DNA of 64,000 bases, taken from contig OZ037768.1 of assembly GCA_964035545.1 (NCBI GenBank), positions 15,376,175 through 15,440,174 of the forward strand, given 5' to 3'. Shown one piece after another: positions 59,301-64,000 of the stretch (positions are counted from its first letter, which is position 1; every line of letters begins with the position of its first letter). Both the position numbers and the translations under genes were made by a program. This stretch comes from Bugula neritina (taxonomy: Eukaryota; Bryozoa; Gymnolaemata; Cheilostomatida; Bugulidae). The notes beneath the pieces were generated by a model that saw only the letters and a program-made list of their open reading frames with translations, was not told the DNA's origin and did no database searches.

Positions 59301-60192
59301 CACTGAAATATACCACAACACACTGAAATATGCTGTAGCATACTGAAATACATTATAGGACACAAAAGTATACTGTAATTTACAGAAATGTACTATAACA
59401 TACTGAAACATACGTCAACATACTGAAATGTACTGCGTCATGCTGAAATATACTGCAACATACTGAAATATACTGCACTATACTGAAATATGCTGTAGCA
59501 TACTGATATACACTGGAACACACTGAAGTATACTGTAATATACAGAAATGTACTGTAACATACTGAAACATACGTCAACATACTAAAATGTACTGCAACA
59601 TGCTGAAATATAATACAACATATTAAAATATACTGCAACATACTGAAATATACTCTAACACACTGAGATAAACTGAAACATGCTGAAATATACTGCAACA
59701 TAAAGAAATAAACTGCAACATGCTGAAATATACTGCAACATATCAAAGTAAATCGTAATATACGGATATGTACTGGAACATACTGTAACATACTGAAACA
59801 TAGTGAACATACTGAAATGTACTGCAACACACTGAAATATACTGCAACAATGTGAATTACACTGTAACATACTGAATTACACTGCAACATAGTGCAACAT
59901 ACTGAAGTACACTGCAACACATTGAAGTATACTGTAATATACAGAAATGTAGTCTAAAATACAGAAATATAATGCAACATACTGAAATATTATACTGCAA
60001 TATACTGCAACATACTGAAATACACTGTAACAAACTGAAATACACTGCAACATACTGAAATATACTGCAACATACTGAAATATACTGCAAGATACTGCAA
60101 CATACTGAAATACGTTGTAAGAAATTGAAGTACACTGCAACATTTTGCAACATACTGAAATACATTGCAACAAACTAAAATATACTGAAACG

Positions 60193-60242
60193 CACCAAAA
60201 ATTATTGCAACTGTGCGACATAACGAAAATATACCGCAAAAA
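60193..60242. repeat. diverged 50-bp box, variant 3
   Basis: 9,107-bp counterpart of 51,086. Confidence 0.78.
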
Positions 60243-61021
60243 CACTGAAATATGATGCAACATACTGAAGTATGCTGTAGCATACTGAAATACAGTGCAA
60301 GACACCGAAATATACTGTAATTTACAGAATTTTACTGTAACATACTGAAATGTACTGCAACATACTGAAATATACTGCAACAATGTGAAATACACTGTAT
60401 CATACTGAATTACACTGCAACATAGTGAAACATACTGAAATACACTGCAACACATTGAAATAAACTGCAACATACCGAAATATATGGTAACCTACTGAAA
60501 AATGTTGCAAACCACTGAAACATACTGCAACAAAATGAAATATACTGCAACACACTGAAACATACTGCAAATTGCTGAAACATACTGTGACATACCAAAA
60601 CATACTGCAACATACTGAAATATACTGCACGATACTGCAACATACTGAAGTACACTGTAACATACTGAGATACACTGTAACATATTGAAACACACTGCAA
60701 CACATTGAAATATACTGCAACATACGTAAACATACGGCAACATACTGAAGTATACTGCGACACAATGAAGTATACTGCAACAAACTGAAATATGCTGTAG
60801 CATACTGAAATAGACTGTAACACACTGAAGTATACTCTAATATACAGAAATGTACTGTAACATACTGAAACATAGTCAACATACTGAATTATACCTCAAC
60901 ATACTGCAACATACTGAAATACACTGCAACAAACTGAAATATACTGCAAGATACTGCAACATACTTAAATACACTGTAACATACTGAAATTCATTGCAAC
61001 AAACTAAAATATAATGAAACA

Positions 61022-61071
61022 CACCTAAAACTATTGCAACTCTGCAACATAATGAAAGTATACTGCAAAAA
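61022..61071. repeat. diverged 50-bp box, variant 4
   Basis: Counterpart of 51,916. Confidence 0.75.
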
Positions 61072-62570
61072 CACTGAAATACACCGCAACACACTGAAAT
61101 ATGCTGTAGCATACTGAATCACAGTGCAAGACACTGAAGTATACTGTAATTTACAGAAATGTACTATAACATACTGAAACATACGACAACATACTGAAAT
61201 GTACTGTAACACATTGAATGATACTGCAACATACTGAAATACACTGTAACATACTGAATGACACTGCAAGACACTGCAACATGCTGAAGTACACTGCAAC
61301 AGAATTAAACATACCGTAACACACTGAAACGTACAGCAAAATACTGAAATATACTGTAACATACTAAAGCATCCTGCAACATACTGAAATATACTTTAAC
61401 ATACTGAAACATACCTAAAAATAATAAAACCTACTGAAATACGCTGTAACATACTGAAATGCACTGCAACACATTGAAATATACTGCAACATACCGAAAT
61501 ATATGGTAACCTACTGAAATATGCTGCAAACTACTGAAATATACTACAACATACTGCAACATACTGGAATACACTGTAACATATTGAAATACAGCGCAAC
61601 TAATTGAAATATACCGCAACATACCGAGATATATGGTAACTTACTGAAATATACTGTAACACATTGAATGATACTGCAACATACTGAAATACACTGCAAC
61701 ACACTGAGTTATACTGTAACATAGAGAAACGTAATGTAACATACTGAAACATGCGGTAACATATTGAAATATACCGCAACTCATTGAAATATACTGCAAC
61801 ATACTGAAATATGCTGTAGCATACTGAAATACACTGCAACACACTGAAGTATACTGTAATGTACAGAAATGTACAGTAAAATACTGAAAGATACTTCAAC
61901 ATACTGCTGCATAACGAAATATACTGCAACATACTGAAATATACTGCAAGATACCGCAACATACTGAAATACACTGTAACATACTGAAATACACTGCAAC
62001 ACATTGGAATATACTGCAACATACCAAATATATGGTAACCTACTGAAACATACTGTAACACGTTGAATGATATTGCAACATACCGAAATACACTGCAACC
62101 CACTGAATTATACTGTAATATACAGAAATGTACTGTAACATACTAAAACATGCGACAACATACTCAGATATACTGCAAGACATTGAAATATACTGCAACA
62201 TACTGAAATATGTTCTAGCATACTTAAATACACGGCGACACACTGAAGTATACTGTAATATACAGAAATGTACTGTAAAATATTGAAATATACTTCAACA
62301 TACTGAAATATACCTAAAAATAATGAAAGAGACTGAAATACACTGGAACATAATAAAATACACTGCAACACATTTGAATATACTGCAACATACCAATATA
62401 TATGTCAACCTACTGAAAGATGCGGCAAACTACTGAAACATACTGCAACATACTGCCACATAATGAAATATACTGCAACATACTGAAATATACTGCAAGA
62501 TACTGCAACATACTGAAATACACTGTAACATACTGAATTACATTGCAACAAACTAAAATATACTGAAACA

Positions 62571-62620
62571 CACCAAAAATTATTGCAACTGTGCAACATA
62601 ATGAAAATATACCGCAAAAA
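62571..62620. repeat. diverged 50-bp box, variant 2
   Basis: Counterpart of 53,465. Confidence 0.78.
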
Positions 62621-63117
62621 CACTGAAAGACACCGCAACACACTGAAACATGCTGTGGCACACTGAAATACACTGCAACACACTGAAGTATACTGTAATA
62701 TACAGAAATGTACGGTAATATACTGAAACATAGTCAACCTACTGAAATGTTCTGTAACACATTGAATGATACTGCAACATACTGAAACACACTGTAAGAT
62801 ACTGAAATACACTCCAACACACTGGAATATACTGCAACATACCGATTTATATGGTAAGCCTACTGGAATATGTTGCAAACTACTGAAATATACTGCAACA
62901 TACTGCAGCATACTGATATTCACTGTAACAAATTGAAATACACTGCAACACATTGAAACATACCGCAACATACCGAAATATATGGTAACCTAGTGAAATA
63001 TACTGTAACACATTGAAGTATGCTGTAATATACAGAAATGTATTGTAACACATTGAAATATACTGCAACATACTATAATATGCTGTAGCATACTGAAATA
63101 CACGGCAACACATTGAA

Positions 63118-63133
63118 GTATACTGTAGTATAC
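63118..63133. repeat. near-palindrome
   Basis: Copy of 54,012 in the second 9,107-bp unit. Confidence 0.7.
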
Positions 63134-63520
63134 AGAATTGTACTGTAAAATACAGAAACATACTGCAACATACTGAAATATACTGCAACATCCTGAAATA
63201 TACTGCAAGATACTGCAACATACTGAAATACACTGCAACATTGTGAAACATACTGAAATACACTGCAACAAACTGAAATACACTGCAACGTACTGAAGTA
63301 TACTGCAACATCCTGTAATATACAGCAAGATACTGCAACATGCTGAAATACACTGTAACAAACTGAAATACACGGCAACATACTGAAATATACTGCAACA
63401 TACTGAAATATACTGCAAGAAACTGCAACAGACTGAAATACATTGTAAGAAACTGAAATACAATGCAACATTTTGCAACATACTGAAATACATTGCAACA
63501 AACTAAAATATACTGAAACA

Positions 63521-63570
63521 CACCAAAAATTGTTGCAACTGTGCGACATAATGAAAATATACCGCAAAAA
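63521..63570. repeat. diverged 50-bp box, variant 5
   Basis: Counterpart of 54,415. Confidence 0.76.
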
Positions 63571-64000
63571 CACTGAAATATACTGCAACATACTGAAATA
63601 TGCTGTAGCATACTGAAATACAGTGCAAGACACTGAAGTATACTGTAATTTACAGAAATTTACTGTAACATACTGAAACATAGTCAACATACTGAAATGG
63701 ACTGCAACATACTGGAATATACTGCAACAATGTGAAATACACTGTAACATACTGAATTACACTGCAACATAGTGAAACATACTGAAGTACACTGCAACAC
63801 ATTGAAATATACTGCAACATATCCAAATATATTGTAATCTACTGAAATATAGTGTAAAACATTGAATGATACTGCAACATACTGAAATACACTGCAACAC
63901 ACTGAAGTATACTGTAATATACAAAAATGTATTGTAACATTCTGAAACATGCGGCAACATATTGAAATATACTGCAACACATTGAAATATACTGCAACAT

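Larger units (their letters stand above)
1..64000. repeat. decamer satellite array filling the window
   Basis: The window is built from 10-bp units of the form AYACTGNAAY. Units ending GAAAT alternate with units ending GCAAC or GTAAC, giving a 20-bp dimer near ATACTGAAATACACTGCAAC. All units lie in the same orientation and I saw no inverted segment. The given strand is rich in A and poor in G: the dimer has 9 A, 4 T, 5 C and 2 G. Variant decamers such as ATACCGAAAT, ATATGGTAAC, ATGTTGCAAA and TACAGAAATG act as landmarks for the larger repeat units. There is no unique DNA between repeats and both window ends lie inside the array. No function can be read from the sequence. A structural heterochromatin role is an inference from what such arrays usually are. 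Confidence 0.97.
58507..64000. repeat. 9,107-bp higher-order unit, copy 2 (cut by window end)
   Basis: Position 58,507 matches 49,400 and the last base, 64,000, matches 54,894. I noticed only a few differences in about 5.5 kb: ATTTTGCAAC for ATTCTGCAAC near 58,801, one base fewer at 60,441, and GCACACTG for GCATACTG near 62,660. The offset is 9,107 before the missing base and 9,106 after it. The copy runs off the window without a break. Confidence 0.92.

Noticed and set aside
1-64000. CRISPR array
   Set aside because: There are no unique spacers between constant repeats. Both alternating decamers are repeats and no cas gene is present.
1-64000. Telomeric repeat or canonical centromere protein box
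   Set aside because: No TTAGGG-type run is present, and I saw no match to the CENP-B box. A centromeric or subtelomeric location remains open.
1-64000. Transposable element insertion, tRNA, rRNA or other RNA gene
   Set aside because: No non-decamer sequence long enough for any of these exists. I saw no target-site duplication, terminal repeat of an element, or conserved RNA motif.
1-64000. Membrane or secreted Cys-rich repeat protein family
   Set aside because: The hydrophobic Cys-Val-Phe-Tyr composition comes from reading TTGCAGTAT and TTTCAGTAT steps. No signal peptide or conserved Cys spacing exists beyond the 10-residue cycle forced by the DNA.

Overview
The whole 64,000-base window is one uninterrupted satellite DNA array. 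I find no gene, RNA gene, transposon, CRISPR array or ordinary unique sequence. The base unit is a decamer of the form AYACTGNAAY. Two alternating kinds make a 20-bp dimer close to ATACTGAAATACACTGCAAC (7 of 20 bases are G or C). Every stretch I read has the same orientation, and the array runs off both ends. A tandem array of this size and layering points to a eukaryotic nuclear genome (inference), in a centromeric, pericentromeric, subtelomeric or other heterochromatic block. I cannot name the organism.

Above the decamer lies a mosaic of higher-order repeats, recognised by shared variant decamers. From about 1 to 24,400 the sequence is a nested set of duplications with offsets 1,901, 2,925, 3,024, 3,815, 1,750 and 5,066 bp. 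From 24,400 to 33,735 there is a family with a unit of about 3.27 kb: one internally deleted relative, one full copy and one truncated copy. From 33,736 to 36,735 the duplications are short and more diverged (about 590, 830 and 650 bp). From 37,738 to 46,083 a 4,173-bp unit occurs exactly twice. From 44,867 to 51,748 a 2,520-bp unit occurs 2.7 times. From 49,400 to the window end a 9,107-bp unit is repeated; its second copy starts at 58,507, is almost identical to the first, and is cut by the window end.

Most periods exist in only about two copies, and each duplication is laid over products of the previous one. This is the footprint expected of repeated unequal exchange (inference). Junctions mostly keep the decamer register, and many internal length differences are multiples of ten bases.

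Many minus-strand open frames are present, the longest about 370 codons. They are a by-product of the repeat. The complement of the 20-bp dimer has no stop in any frame, and because 20 is not divisible by 3 all three frames spell the same cyclic 20-residue peptide. The plus strand meets TGA once per 60 bases in each frame. I therefore annotate no coding sequence. The points most worth a second look are the layered two-copy duplications, the near-identical 9.1-kb pair, a diverged 50-bp box found 19 times only in the right part of the array, and the 10-bp phasing of AA steps with the DNA helix.
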